From positions 1,916,001 to 1,980,000 of the forward strand of contig CALZFC010000062.1 of NCBI GenBank assembly GCA_945643635.1: a DNA stretch of 64,000 bases, read 5' to 3'. The notes under the pieces are model-generated. The model had not been told where the DNA came from, ran no database searches, and was given only the letters and a program-made list of their open reading frames with translations. Positions 1-14,420 of this stretch are shown in pieces; within the stretch, counting starts at the first letter, position 1; each line of letters begins with the position of its first letter. The DNA is from Allodiplogaster sudhausi (lineage: Eukaryota; Nematoda; Chromadorea; Rhabditida; Diplogasteridae). The position numbers were made by a program, and so were the translations under genes.

Positions 1-343
1 TTGGGCCGGCCCGGCCCGTCGGGCCCAAGGTCTGGGCCGGCCCGGCCCGAGCGATTTCCGGGCCCTAGAATTTTGGGCCCGGCCCGGCCCGGCTCGGCCC
101 GTGGGCCCGTTTGAGCCCGATTTCCAAAAATTTTCTAGGAAAAAAGTCCGATGAGCTATAGAATATTTTGAAATTGACAATTTTTCATGTTCATGCTATG
201 TTTCAAAAGTGCCACCAGTCGTCTTGACTGGACGAGATCGTGTGCTCATCGGGCCCAAACGGGCCCTGCGGGCCGGCCCAACTTTTTTGGGCCCGGCCCG
301 GCCCGGGGCCCTGGAAAATTGGGCCGGGCCGTTGACACCTCTG
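1..343. mobile_element. Right end of a GGCCC-rich hAT-like non-autonomous element, cut by the window edge
   Basis: The stretch is built of GGGCC/GGCCC-rich palindromic ends around an AT-rich core at about 120-185. It ends with GACACCTCTG at 334-343, the reverse complement of a CAGAGGTGTC-type hAT terminus. The left terminus is outside the window, so the target duplication cannot be verified; the expected 8-bp copy on the right would be ATCATCTA (344-351). It resembles the complete element at 3847-4218 in architecture but not in exact sequence. The superfamily assignment is inference. Confidence 0.55.
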
Positions 344-481
344 ATCATCTATCGTTCACTGCCCCTAGTTTTGTAGAATTTTTTTTCCTTTCCAAGGTAG
401 GCAATTTAGTTTTTATTTATTAGATATACAGGATTATTACAGCTTTATTATTATTAAATGAACACCATCCTTGCTTAACAG

Positions 482-1274
482 AGCACTCTCGCACTGCTGC
501 CTGAGGCGTCTGCCGAGCTCTCCGTGGTAGTTGTGGCGCTCACAGCTGGCCGTCTCTCCTTTCCTCGCCTTCAGATCAAGACTGTGCCCTCAGGGGTCTT
601 TGCCAATGGCGTGCTGACTGCAGCGGCTACGCGCGCGCTCCCGACTGTGCTCTTCGTGCTGGTAAGGGATGCCCCTTATAATGTGTACACATATGTATGT
701 AATTAGTTGCGTAAATTATAATTTATTTAGTGATGAATGAGGGGATCTCTGAGCATGGCATCAGGCTTTTGGTTTTTATCGCAAATGTCATACTATAGTA
801 TCTAAGATGCTATGCTCTTCTGAGCCCTGCAAAGGATTGAAATGGTGGGATGAAGTGGAATGTAGGGAAGGAGAGAGAGAGAGAGAGGGAGTCTAAAAAA
901 TAAACATGTGTAGAGAGAGAAGAGAAAAACGGAGAGAGAGAGATAGAGAGAGTCTAAAAAAGAAAGATGTGGAGAGAGAGAGAGAGTTTAAAAAAAGAAA
1001 AAGATGTGGAGAGAGAGGAGAAAAAAAATGGAGAGAGAGAGTGAGAGATCGTGTGGTTGCTCAGTTTCACTGAGGATTGCTCTCCTCCTGTGCCACTGCT
1101 TCTAGGAAATTTTTCTCTGTCATAGAATTGTACCCGGAAAGAGGGCCAACTTGAACAACTTGTTACGCTTCAACTAATAGCAAAAAGCGCACATTTTTTG
1201 GTTGCCAACTAATAGGACGATCAAAAATGTTCATTCTATTGCCTTTTTCACGTGCGCTAGCCTCGCTTTCTCTG

Positions 1275-1308
<34 letters not shown>

Positions 1309-2670
1309 TTTCTCTCTCTCTATCTACCGCTTTTTCTCCGTCTAGCTAGGTTATTCAGACATCACTGGATTATCACGTATGATTTGCTTACTTTAAGGAG
1401 GAAGTGCTCGAACCGTTATACTAACTGAAATGTTAATCATATATTGTAGTGTGCAAAAAAAATATACATGAACGTAGCTCTGTTTCTCTGCTGCATATCA
1501 GTTCCTTCTTCGTCGGGGCTTATCTCCCTCAGGTGAGTTCCTTATCCCCTGGCCACTAGTTCCTTCCGTGTCTGGCCATAGTGTCCGTGTGTGAACTTTT
1601 TGGACTTATCAGTTGCCCCCCCCCCTTAAACTGAGACCTAAGCTGCCCGCCCTTGAAAGAACATGAGTGACCCCTCTCTGTCTAATCTTGCCATATCTCT
1701 ATTTTCAACTCCCGCTCGCTCATAATCTATGATTATTTTGAATCACAAACCGTGAGTTTTGGTTTGACGAGGATTTCTCGGGAAGGAAAACTAATCTACT
1801 TATAATGTATGCTTTCTACTGCTGCGGAAAGGCGATATATCAAATCTGCATTGGGGATAAGACTCTAAGCTAGATAGATCCCGCTCTGGAACAGATATCC
1901 CCTGAGGGGATCATCTCGGACGTCCGGAGGAATTATAGCATTCCATCTCTTTAATCTTTTGATTGCCCGTGTTTTTAGAATAATAAGAAAGCAATGTGGG
2001 TGTAAATAAAAGGGAATTTGCGGGAGATTATCGAAGTGTATATTATTTTTGTTCGGGAGAAAACAGGAATGTTTTGAGCGTCGATAAGTGTGTCAATAGA
2101 GGGAGAGGGAGAGAGAGCGAGAGATGGGAGAACCAACTTAACGTCCCTGGGGCATTGTACTCGAGGAAGGCAAAAATATATGTAAGTCATATACATATCC
2201 CTGTCATGGAGAACTCTTGGGGAAAGAGCAAGAAGACTCTTGAAACAAAACTATCTTGGGAGACACATTGGTAATACGCTCTTGTATGTGTGCGCTACCT
2301 CAGATGATTCCACTTCTGAAGTGGATGGATATGAGAAGTAGGATTCCGGAATTGTCATACTTTGAGAGTGTTGTAGTTTGCAAGGGATAGGAAGGAAGGA
2401 AGAGACAGAGTGGAGAGCAAGAGAGAGAGAGAGAGAGAGAGAAGATTAGAGAGGGAAAATAATAAAAAAAGACAATTGAATGTAAACACTTTTGATGAGT
2501 TCAAAGGTTTGATGTTTCCTGAGTGCTGTATTGGCTGAGAATGGAAGGCACTGTTCAAGTGGACACTTGTGTCTGTTTTCCTTTTTTCATTTTCCACCCA
2601 TAATGTCACCTATTTCCCATTTCTATTTCAGCCCCTCTCGAAGGAGGAGACAAAAGGATCAGAAGGATGA
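482..2670 (+). CDS. 3' end (last two exons) of an unfinished protein-coding gene, possibly a TRAPP-complex subunit
   Basis: Two exons in one phase are visible: 482-661 (60 codons, AG acceptor, GTAAGG donor) and 2632-2670 (12 codons plus TGA, acceptor TCTATTTCAG). They join in phase 0. The first exon is GC-rich between AT-rich flanks. It encodes an alternating hydrophobic, beta-strand-like stretch: ELSVVVVALTAG, then LSFPRL, then LPTVLFVL, and the second exon adds P and a short charged tail. A small beta-domain ending in LP..VFVLP-like sequence recalls the C-termini of large TRAPP subunits (TRAPPC10/11 group), but I recognise this only weakly. The 1.97-kb intron is filled with GA and CT repeats. 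Upstream exons lie outside the window or in the MITE-bearing edge. The gene model is fairly good; the product name is speculative. Confidence 0.5.
662..2631. repeat. Intron with GA-rich unit array and CT tracts
   Basis: About 870-1050 holds roughly three diverged copies of a 60-bp unit: GA repeat, then TCTAAAAAA-like sequence, then GATGTGGAGAGAG. A (CT)n tract lies at about 1279-1320, and mixed GA repeats at 2095-2125 and 2415-2455. The rest is AT-rich unique sequence. No exon between the two proposed exons is convincing. Confidence 0.6.
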
Positions 2671-2705
2671 ATAATCGACACATCTCGTCGGCAGGCTCAA
2701 CAGTT

Positions 2706-2743
<38 letters not shown>

Positions 2744-3838
2744 TTCTTTCTCTCTCTCTCTCTCTCTATCTCTGTTTTCTTTCTCTATTTCTCTGTCTTC
2801 ATCTCCCATTCTCTGAGCCTTATCTCCTCTGCAGGCCAGTCCTGCTGAACATTTAAGGAATGATTGACTCGCCGTAACCCAATCCCTTGATTTTAATGCT
2901 GGCCTGAGTTAGCTTGTAGATTCTCTGTTAATTGAGGCGGTTTTATTATTTCGTTCATGATTATGTAAACGCGCTAATTTATATGGCCATATTAGGTTGA
3001 TTATCTTTTGTGTTAATATTTAGTGACAGCGAGCGAGGAAAGGAAACTATTGTGAACATTCTTCGGGTATTACGATGGTGTGATGTTTGAGATGTGTAAT
3101 AATTATCTAGTGTTGTGCATTACTATAATCACACACATATTTTTCTTCTGCTGTCTAAAGAATCTAAGACACGATAAAATGGGTGTATTAGATAAGTGTC
3201 GTCGTGTGGCAAACGTATCAAAAATCATAGCCAGTACGAATTAACAGTTTTTTGCGTCGTTTTCTTATTTTCTTTGCTGTCATTAAGTGGTTATATGAAT
3301 ATCTACCTTAGTGGCATTAGGGTATGACATGGTTAAGGAAGTAGTTCGCGCTCTTTCTGGAAGTGAAAAGTGGGCTTCTGAACGATGAAGATGATATTTC
3401 CCGGAGCATACACCAAAGAAAAAACTTTTTGGCAATCTTTGGATCGAAACATCGCGAAGACCTACAATTTTCTTCTTCTGAAAATGTCACCAGGCATCCA
3501 CATCACTTCGTGTGTGTTTTGGCTCGTTGCAAAGGAAGATGTGAAGATTCTGCTGCATCCACAACATGGAGATGCATTCGAATAATGGATATGGTGGTGG
3601 AGAATACAGCCCCCATTCACCCAGCCCCTCCCCCTGGCACTCCGGCTCGAAAAAAGGGGCACCTATCCCCCTACCAAAGGGAACTCCACCATAAGGCCCG
3701 CAAATAGCGTCATTCGCTCGGAAAAACAATATCAACGCTCTTTTTGCGGAAGCGCCTTTCTCTCTTTTCTCTCTCTATGACATCTCACTCTCATTCTCTC
3801 TCTCTCTCTCTCGAACTTTCACCGAACCAACTTTGCTA
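2671..3838. other. Intergenic; CT tract and a weak unsupported ORF
   Basis: A (CT)n tract occupies about 2706-2768, followed by AT-rich unique DNA. 3363-3707 is a 114-codon open frame without database-recognisable motifs. An overlapping frame, 3566-3694, encodes a short Gly/Ser/Pro-rich peptide ending KGTPP. Neither has convincing splice sites or a recognised family, so no gene is called. Confidence 0.5.
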
Positions 3839-3846
3839 TGTATAAC

Positions 3847-4218
3847 CAGGGGTGGCCGGGGGCCGAAAATATCCGGCCCCGGCCCCCAGGGTAGGCCCCG
3901 GCCCCGGCCCCCGTGGTCGGCCCCGGCCCCCGAGGTCGGCCCCGGCCCCCGGGGTCGGCCCCGAAGGAGGCCCCGGCCCCAAATCTTAAAATTTTTCTTA
4001 AAAAAATTCTGCGTCAGAGGAAAAATTCATCCAAAATTGAGAAAATTCGTACATCTGAAACGCATACGAAATAAATCGGGGCACTTTTCATCATAAATTG
4101 GCTCATGTTTTCAACTGGGGGGTGAACTTCATTCAATTATCCACGGCCCCCGGCCCCCGAGGTCGGCCCCGGCCCCGGCCCCGGGGGCCGGGGCCGGGGC
4201 CGGGGCCTTCCACCCCTG
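3847..4218. mobile_element. hAT-type MITE with 8-bp target duplication
   Basis: The element begins CAGGGGTGG and ends CCACCCCTG, which are perfect inverted termini. It is flanked on both sides by the same 8 bp, TGTATAAC (3839-3846 and 4219-4226). An 8-bp duplication with CAGGGG termini is the signature of the hAT superfamily. The arms are tandem GGCCCC/CGGGGC blocks of extreme GC content. The core (3978-4140) is AT-rich with no transposase ORF, so the element is non-autonomous. Confidence 0.88.
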
Positions 4219-4226
4219 TGTATAAC

Positions 4227-6650
<2,424 letters not shown>

Positions 6651-6652
6651 CA

Positions 6653-6656
<4 letters not shown>

Positions 6657-6704
<48 letters not shown>

Positions 6705-6758
6705 CTATCTCTCTCTCTCGTCCTATCTCTCTCTCGTCCTATCTCTCTCTCTCTCGTC

Positions 6759-6834
<76 letters not shown>

Positions 6835-6935
6835 CTATCTCTCTCTCTCGTCCTATCTCTCTCTCTCTCGTCCTATCTCTCTCTCTCTCTCTCGTCCTAT
6901 CTCTCTCTCGTCCTATATCTCTCTCTCTCGTCCTA

Positions 6936-6993
<58 letters not shown>

Positions 6994-7046
6994 AGTCGTC
7001 CTATCTCTCTCTCTCTCTCGTCCTATCTCTCTCTCTCTCTCTCGTC

Positions 7047-7080
<34 letters not shown>

Positions 7081-7140
7081 CTATCTCTCTCTCTCTCTCG
7101 TCCTATCTCTCTCTCTCGTCCTATATCTCTCTCTCTCGTC

Positions 7141-7187
<47 letters not shown>

Positions 7188-7204
7188 AGTCGTCCTATCT
7201 CTCT
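6657..7204. repeat. Compound (CT)n array punctuated by TCGTCCTAT
   Basis: About 550 bp consist of (CT)4-20 blocks separated about 20 times by CGTCCTAT or CGTCCTATAT. A larger variant junction, CTAAGTCGTCCTAT, occurs twice about 194 bp apart (around 6991 and 7185), implying higher-order duplication. All three forward frames stay open only because the unit contains no stop. The first 90 bp is nearly pure CT. Confidence 0.9.
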
Positions 7205-8335
7205 CACGCACAGCTTGCGCGACTCCAGTCAGAAGCTGGTATTTTCTCAGGAACACTGACCCACTCCCACGCTAACCATCAATGACGTATGCAGCAAGTG
7301 CACACAATCAGCTTTCCGGAACTGGCTAATACCGTAAAATGTCTAAATGTAACTAGCGCACCAAAAATTACCCACTTGATAATGCACTAAAAATCACCTC
7401 AACTTGGGTGATAACGGGTTTTTCACTTTTTTGCCACAAATGTGAACATAAACTGGAAAGAGATGAATTGCAATTGTACTTGAGGGGTACAGGAAATGGA
7501 CATGTGGTTATTGCAAAATTGGCCGGATACAAAAGGAGCGAAGGAAAAGGAGCAGAGGAAATTAAGAGAAGGTGGAGGCGGAAAGTAAGAAAGGATAAGA
7601 GATGAACGGGAGGCTGAAAAGTGAGCGTGATAGAGAGAGAGATAGAAGAATAGAGAGAAAGAGACAGAGAGAGATGGAGGGAGAGAAAGAGACAGAGAGC
7701 GAGAGATAATTCATTCGCCTGATAACTTTCGTTTTTGCAACACTTCCGAAGAATTTTTCTCTGCGCGTTCGCTTAGTTGATCTCGAAAAGAAGAAGGAGA
7801 AAGGAAATTGTACTGGCTGTTCTTTCTCTGGCCGGAGCTCCCAGATATGTATGTACATGAGGAGTACATTCCTCTGCACGATTCCTCGCTTAAATAATAC
7901 ACACATGTTATTTCGCAACGACAAAATATGTTTACATAAGAAGAATACAATTTTTCCGCAACAAATATTTTTTTTGAAGAAATTGCACGCAGCCATTGAT
8001 GCGGGCCTACAATCTACAAGAGATATCTAGAGAAGAAGAAGAAGGGATGATTAGCCTCTGCCACCATGCAAAGCAACATGGACAGGAAACATTAGGCCGA
8101 GATAAAGATGAAGAGAATACATGTATTCCGCTACAAATCAGACCTAAACGCATCTTTAATTGTCTATACATGTAGCCATATTAGATTCTAGTAGATTCTT
8201 TCTTTATTGATAGATACACAACATCTCTCTTTCTCTCTCCGCTCTCTCCGTATCTTTGTCTCAGTCTCCTCTCTCTCTTTCCGTCTCTCTTGCTCTCTTT
8301 CTCTCCTCTCTCTTTCTCTATCCCCTTAGCTCGTG
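7205..8335. other. Intergenic; no gene seen
   Basis: This is mixed unique sequence with a GA-rich stretch at 7630-7710 and a CT-rich stretch at 8222-8325. A 65-codon frame at 7408-7605, with a CxxC pair and a basic end, has no ATG-based context or splice support and is not called. Confidence 0.5.
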
Positions 8336-8600
8336 GCGATTTAGTATAAGCCGGGGACATCTTATTTATTGCAGACGAGTCGGAGAATTACTGTGAGAAT
8401 TATCTCGCAAAGATTTTTAATTTTTCTATTTGTAAGCCGGAGAAAAGTTAAATAAATAATAGCCACATTTCTCTCTCTAACAAAATGCCGATTTGATGTA
8501 AGCCGCGCAGAGTATTTTATGGGTTACAGACGAGGCTGAGCAATAATGCGAGAATTATCTCGCAGACATATTTTTAAGCTGGCGAGACTCGGACAAGTAA
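8336..8600. repeat. Diverged tandem duplication (period about 151 bp) with a conserved hairpin
   Basis: Two related copies start at 8336 (GCGATTTAGTATAAGCC) and 8487 (GCCGATTTGATGTAAGCC). Both continue through an ACAGACGAG/GCAGACGAG block and a shared GAGAATTATCTCGCA block. In the second copy TGCGAGA-ATTA-TCTCGCA is a perfect 7-bp stem with a 4-nt loop. In the first copy the single stem change still gives a G-T wobble. Function is unknown. Confidence 0.6.
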
Positions 8601-9275
8601 AATAATAATAACATCTTTAATAGCATTAAAGGACGAATGCGACAGGCGAAGAAAAGGATAATGATGTTGTCTGATCGGCCGATGACCTTCTCGTTGTTTG
8701 TTGTGCACGGAGGCGAAGAAGGTCAGTCTCAGGGGGGAGAGAGGGGGAGAACCCTGAACTGCCAGGGCATAGACAAGGACTGACTGATAAAGACATTTTG
8801 GCGGTGGTGTGAGCATTGTTTGTGATCGCAGAAGAGATTATTTAAACTTGATAAAATTATATTCTTAGGATGAAGAGAGACAGAACAGAAAAGAAGAAAA
8901 GGCAGACTCGTCGAGAACGGAAAGCCTACCTTTTAGATGACTGCACAGAGACATTGCAAGAAGCATTCTCCTTGTCCTTGTAAATGGTCGCTATTTTGGG
9001 TATGAATAAATTAAAATAGTACATGGTATCCCAACGAGCAAAATCATAAGGTTTAATTTACAGATGAATCAGAGCAATAAAACTGGTAATATCAAAAATT
9101 GCAAAGAAAGGACGAAAATGAAAATGAAATTGTTAAGTAATATGCATCAGTCGCATTTTCTTCCTTAGAATTTTTGTTTATTTGTTTGCATTTTTTATCG
9201 GTTCAGTTAGTTGAACACCTTCTAACAGTTAGTTCATTTGAGGAACAAGCGGACATACGCTAGCTTTTTCTCCCG

Positions 9276-9318
<43 letters not shown>

Positions 9319-9937
9319 GCTCAAGCATAAATAGTCCTTTCTGCACAATTCCCCCCCACATACTGCCAGGCAAGTATCTATTTTGCTTTATAGCGTGTCA
9401 CCCGGGTGTTCGGGTAGTACTGCATCTTCACATGCCCCCGAGTTATGGGAATTGGTGCAACTTTGAAATTGTTAACTTTTACTTGTCGAGTAAAGGTAGT
9501 AAAGTCTTTCCTTGATGTCATACCGTTCTTTTTGTGTATATAATATTAGTATGCATATAAGGCTGAAGTACTCAGGCATTGAAGAAATCATTTTTCTGCT
9601 CTCTATTTTTTTGTAATCTCTCTTATGTACCTCTCTCTCTCTACATCTGTCTCTCGGATAAAGAATGATTACAATGTGATTACAATGTTATGAGGGCGAG
9701 AGTATACAGGGGTTCATAGAGTGGGCGGGGCCAAGTCAAAATGTATGTGTGAGCCGTGGACACCGGGAAAAGATAATCGAAATGAAGACAACGAAAGGGG
9801 CGTGGCGTGAGAGAGTGAAGACACGCCCTCCACGAGTACAGGAGATGAGGAAGAGAATGAGGACCCGGTTGCCAGAGCTGAAGAACCCTTTCAGTTCAGC
9901 CATTTCAGAAGTCGGCTGGTTGGCTGACGCTCTGTAG
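8601..9937. other. Intergenic; no gene seen
   Basis: AT-rich unique DNA with a (CT)n tract at about 9281-9314. 9749-9937 is open for 62 codons and basic, but lacks recognisable domains or splice sites. Confidence 0.5.
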
Positions 9938-10053
9938 GTGGTAGACTGCCCTTCCCTGATGGGGGTGGTAGACTGCCCTTCCCTGATGGGGGTGGTAGAC
10001 TGCCCTTCCCTGATGGGGGTGGTAGACTGCCCTTCCCTTATGGAGGTAGACTG
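9938..10053. repeat. 27-bp minisatellite, four copies plus a partial
   Basis: The unit GTAGACTGCCCTTCCCTGAT followed by a G run begins at 9941, 9968, 9995 and 10022, then a degenerate copy at 10046. The first three copies are essentially identical, indicating recent expansion. Later copies carry TTATGGAG in place of TGATGGGG. Confidence 0.95.
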
Positions 10054-10557
10054 CTCCCATCCCTTCTCAACCTCCCCCTAATATATTTCTGTCCTTATCC
10101 CCTTAATTGCCTTAAAAACATTTGCAACCGAAACCGTTTCGGGAGTGATATCGTATAATGGTTTCAGTAATGTGCTACGCTTTGGGCCAATGCGCTTTTT
10201 CTCACTACGCACTTACGCAACGTCTACTATCTGTGCATGTTTGCCATTTGATAGTTGAAGTGTACGGTAGAGTATGACTTGAAATTGATGTCCGGAACTT
10301 CGTCATAACACGTACATATTTGTTTCTAAGTCTATCTCTTTTCCCTCATCCTCTCTCTCAGTCCCGCTTTCTCTCTCTTCCCCCTCTCTCTTTCTCTCAT
10401 TCTCTCTATCTCGCTTATCACCCTCGTGACTATGCATATCGCATATACATATATAAGCCCGCGCGAGCCCATCAGTTGGCTGCCAGAGTTGAGCCGCCTC
10501 ACCAGCCGACGAATTTTCTGCTGATCACGGGAGTGTGTCTAGTCTCATGGTTTGCGG

Positions 10558-10592
<35 letters not shown>

Positions 10593-12567
10593 CTGTCCCT
10601 CTCATTCTCTTTCTTTGTCAAACACACCATCCTCTCCCTATCCCCATCCCCGTCCACATATGCGCCTGTTACTGACACGAGTGATAGCCTCTGATACTCT
10701 TCTATCTCGCGCGACCGAAAGAAAAAAAAATCCAGTCGATCACTTAAATTTTTTTACTGTAACTAAAACATATAAAAAAAGAATATTAAATTTTCTTTTA
10801 TGTCTTCTCATGCTCTAATTTCGCTGCCTTCTTCTAATTTTTGAACCATTCTGCTACTACTTTTTCAATAAAAAAAACTTTCTCTTTCTCTCACTCTCAC
10901 TCTATCTCTCTCCCCTCATGCCCGAAATAGAGAAAATCACAATGTTAAGTGGCTCCATGTGTATATTTCCATCCGAGAAAGCCCCCCGCAGCACAATGTT
11001 GTGTGTTGAGCGGCATGGCGGTGGTTTGGTCGGCCTAATCGCCAGAGGATGCACATGCTATCATTTTACCTATCTCTAACTCTCTTCATTCTTACTCACT
11101 CTCTCTCTCTCACTGTCTACTTCTCTCTTTCTCTTTTTCCCGCTCTCTCTATGTCTACTTCTCTCTTTCTTTCTTTCCCTCTCCCTCTCCCTTTCTCTCC
11201 CTCGACCTCTGTGGTGTCTCAACTGAATCACTCTCAGGATGATGAAATGTTGTGAGAAGTAGAGGAAAACAGGAAAAATAGGAAATCTTGCTTCGTTTAA
11301 ACTTTATGCATTTCTTACTGCCTTATTTTTATCTGAGGAATGCGTTGGTTATCACCGTGATCATTTCAAAATAACTATCGTCATACTCTCGCGTGCTCCC
11401 TCTCTTTCTCACCCTCTCTCTCTCTCTCTCTCTCTCTCATTCTTTAACTCTCTTTCTCTCATCCTCTCTCACTCTGTTTTCTCCCTCTATTTCTCTCACT
11501 TTCTCTGCCACCTCTTCTTCCAGTACACTCTCTCGTACTCTCTAACCGCCTGCTCCTAGGGAACCCGATGTATGCACACACCGCACGTGTTGTTGTTGCC
11601 ACGTGTTTGCATGTGCAATGCGAGCACAAAATTGCTCGGTATGATTTAACCTTGTCGATCTCTGTCTCTCTCTCTTTCTTTCTCTGTCTCACTCCCCCTC
11701 TCTCTCTTTCTTTCTCTGTCTCACTCCCCCTCTCTCTCTTTCTTTCTCTGTCTCACTCCCCCTCTCTCATGTCTTCCTACACTTTCCCCCGGGGTTGCCT
11801 CTGCATAGCAGCTTTTCACTACCCATTCACTTCTTCTGTTCTCTGTGTCTGCACGGTTATCCTGAACTGATCTCTGAATCACATTTGTGATACCTAAATG
11901 GACAAGATGATGAAATTGAGAGTGAGAGAGAGAAAAGGGGAGAGAAACAGAGAGCGAGATGCCAAAAATAGCCTTGAGGTGGAAGGAAACAGGGGGAGAA
12001 GGAAGATATATATTATATTACAAGTAATGTTGTATTGCTGGTTGAAACAAGAAAAAAAGAGAGACGGAGATGGAGATGATTGAAAGAAGAGAAAAAAGGA
12101 AGCAGGAGGAGCATTGCAGATGATAATGGCTGAAAGTACAAACTATGAAAAAATGGATTACGCCATATATATATAAACTGTTATCATTTATCCCTAAAAA
12201 TGGTTAATTAATGCACTCCTGAAGCGAAGCGGAAGGATTAGAAAAAGAAAAAAAAATTTGCTCTCATTCTCTCTTCGCCTTTCTCCCCTCGGTCTCTCTT
12301 TCAGTCTCTCTTTCTCTCCCTCTCTTCCCCTCTCTCAGTCTCTATCACTCTCTCGTGCTTTCTCTAACCACTGCTTTCCATTTCTCAGCTTGCGTGTTAT
12401 CCATTTCAAGTTCCCAACGAACCCTGCTCGTGACAAATAACGTTGTCTCTTTGTGCGAATTCATATCTATTTTTCTATCTTTTTATCCACATGCATTCAT
12501 ATACATATGTACATATACGTCCTTTTTGTAATCATTGAAACTTTTCTTATTGTTAGCTATTTCTTGC
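10054..12567. other. Intergenic and 5' flank of the daf-7-like gene, pyrimidine-rich
   Basis: CT-rich stretches lie at 10325-10410, 10560-10620, 11085-11210 and 11400-11500. About 11662-11768 holds three tandem copies of a roughly 32-bp pyrimidine unit containing CTTTCTCTGTCTCACTCCCC. GA-rich sequence follows at 11915-12090 and CT at 12260-12365. No exon-like block is evident. The promoter of the downstream gene must lie here, but no specific site can be identified. Confidence 0.5.
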
Positions 12568-12569
12568 AG
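12559..12569 (+). other. Probable spliced-leader (or 5' UTR) acceptor for the daf-7-like gene
   Basis: ATTTCTTGCAG ends at 12569, 88 nt upstream of the chosen ATG at 12658. This fits either a nematode trans-splice acceptor or a 5' UTR intron end. The alternatives cannot be told apart here. Confidence 0.5.
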
Positions 12570-12657
12570 GGGTCGTGCTGCACTTGGAAACCTGTGTGGA
12601 AGAGAAAAGAACCAAGGAGGAGTAGAATTAACATCAAACAACAACAAAGAACCCAGA

Positions 12658-13538
12658 ATGTCACTGCTGCCACGTGGCTTCTTGCCGATCTCCTTCCTCG
12701 CCGTGCTCATGCTCTTTATCGTCTTTCTCCATGGCAGCTTCGGCTTCTTCGTAGCGCGAAAGGTTAGAGGAACTTTAAAGTCAGCTGCAAAATCTCTCCC
12801 TCACTCTCTCTCATTCTTTCTCTCCCTCTCCATCTCTCCCTCACTCTCTCACTGTCCCTCTCCATCTCACTCTCTCACTCTGTTCCGCTATCCCGTGTAT
12901 ATGAGTGCCAGGAACACAATAACCTCTGCGCAAAGGTCGTCATTCCGCAAGGGAAAAAAATCTCTCTCTGCCCGCTCCCCTCGCCCCCTGTTTTTGCTTA
13001 ACTGAGAAAGATTTTGTTTGCACACCTGAAATAACTCACCCATTCTCGCGTGACAAACTATTTCATGCCGTGCTACATAGCAAGCTCAATGCAAGTGCGA
13101 AGAGAACCAATAGCGCCTTGGGAGGTTAAATAATAGCAATAATAATAAAATTAAGAATGCATATGAATTAATAAAGAAAAACAGACAGTAAATAAAATTA
13201 AATTTATTTTTCTTGCAATATAACAATATTAATTAATAATAATTTAATTCTTCAATTATTTGTCATTTAATTTATTTAATTAATTAAATTAATTTGATTA
13301 CATTTTATTTTATTAAGGACGACGCGCCGCCCGCGTGCGCCACCTGCAACATCACGCAGACGCTGCGACTCGAGGACGTCCAGAAAAGAGTACTCAAGGA
13401 GATCGGACTCAAGGAAGTGCCCGAACCATTCGACATCCCGGAACAGGTGGAGAAAGGAGAGAGCAAGAAAGAGACAGAGAGAGAGAGAGTGAAAGAGGTA
13501 GTCAGAGGAGAGAGAGCAGGTGGAGAAAAGAGAGAGCA

Positions 13539-13579
<41 letters not shown>

Positions 13580-14374
13580 AAGAGTTGGAGAAAGAGGTAG
13601 TCAGAAGGGACTCTTTCTCTCTGCCTAAAAGTGAGGTGAACAGGGTGGATAATAAAATATAAACAGAAATCTCCAATAAAAGTATGTTGACATTTGGGAA
13701 AAGGACACTCTGGGACAGGTTCGTCAAGTCGCTCTACGCAAGCACATCTTTGGCAATTCGGACGAGAGGAATCACTGGCTCACGTCGGTCGAGATCGTCG
13801 CACATGACACCGCTACTCAAGGTTTCTCTTGCTTGTCCCTATCTCTCTCTCCCTCTCCGTCTCTCTCTCCCACTCTCCCTCTCTATCTCTCCTTCTCTCT
13901 CTCTATCTGTTCGTCTCACTCTCACTCTCCCTCTCAATCTTTTCCATCTCAGGCCTTCCCACTGCCTCCTTTGACTTCTCTCGCCAAACGATGCGTCGTC
14001 AAGTTGTACGCGCCGCTCTCCTTGTTCATCTTCGCCGACCTGACGAAACCGAACAGTCTTCGGATGCGGAGGGCGACGACGAGGATGAGAGTGGCGTCCT
14101 CGTCAAGGTCTTCGAGCGAACGCGCAGCGGAGACGTCAGACAATTCTATATTTATTATTATTTTATTACAATAATTATGTGTATGTGTGCATGTTGAATC
14201 ATTCATATCATATATAAAATAGAGTCCACATAAATCTGTAGAATACGGTAGTTTCAAGACGCAGATTCACCAGCAGAGTATCTTGTTCTTTTGTGCGCGC
14301 TTACTAATTACCACTTTATCCCCGTCCGTTTGAGCTTTTTTGACGACAGAGGGAGCAGGAATGCGTCAGAATTT

Positions 14375-14420
<46 letters not shown>

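Noticed and set aside
6657..7204. CRISPR-like alternation of short repeat and variable spacer
   Set aside because: The 'spacers' are just CT tracts of varying length in a eukaryotic genome; no array or cas context exists.
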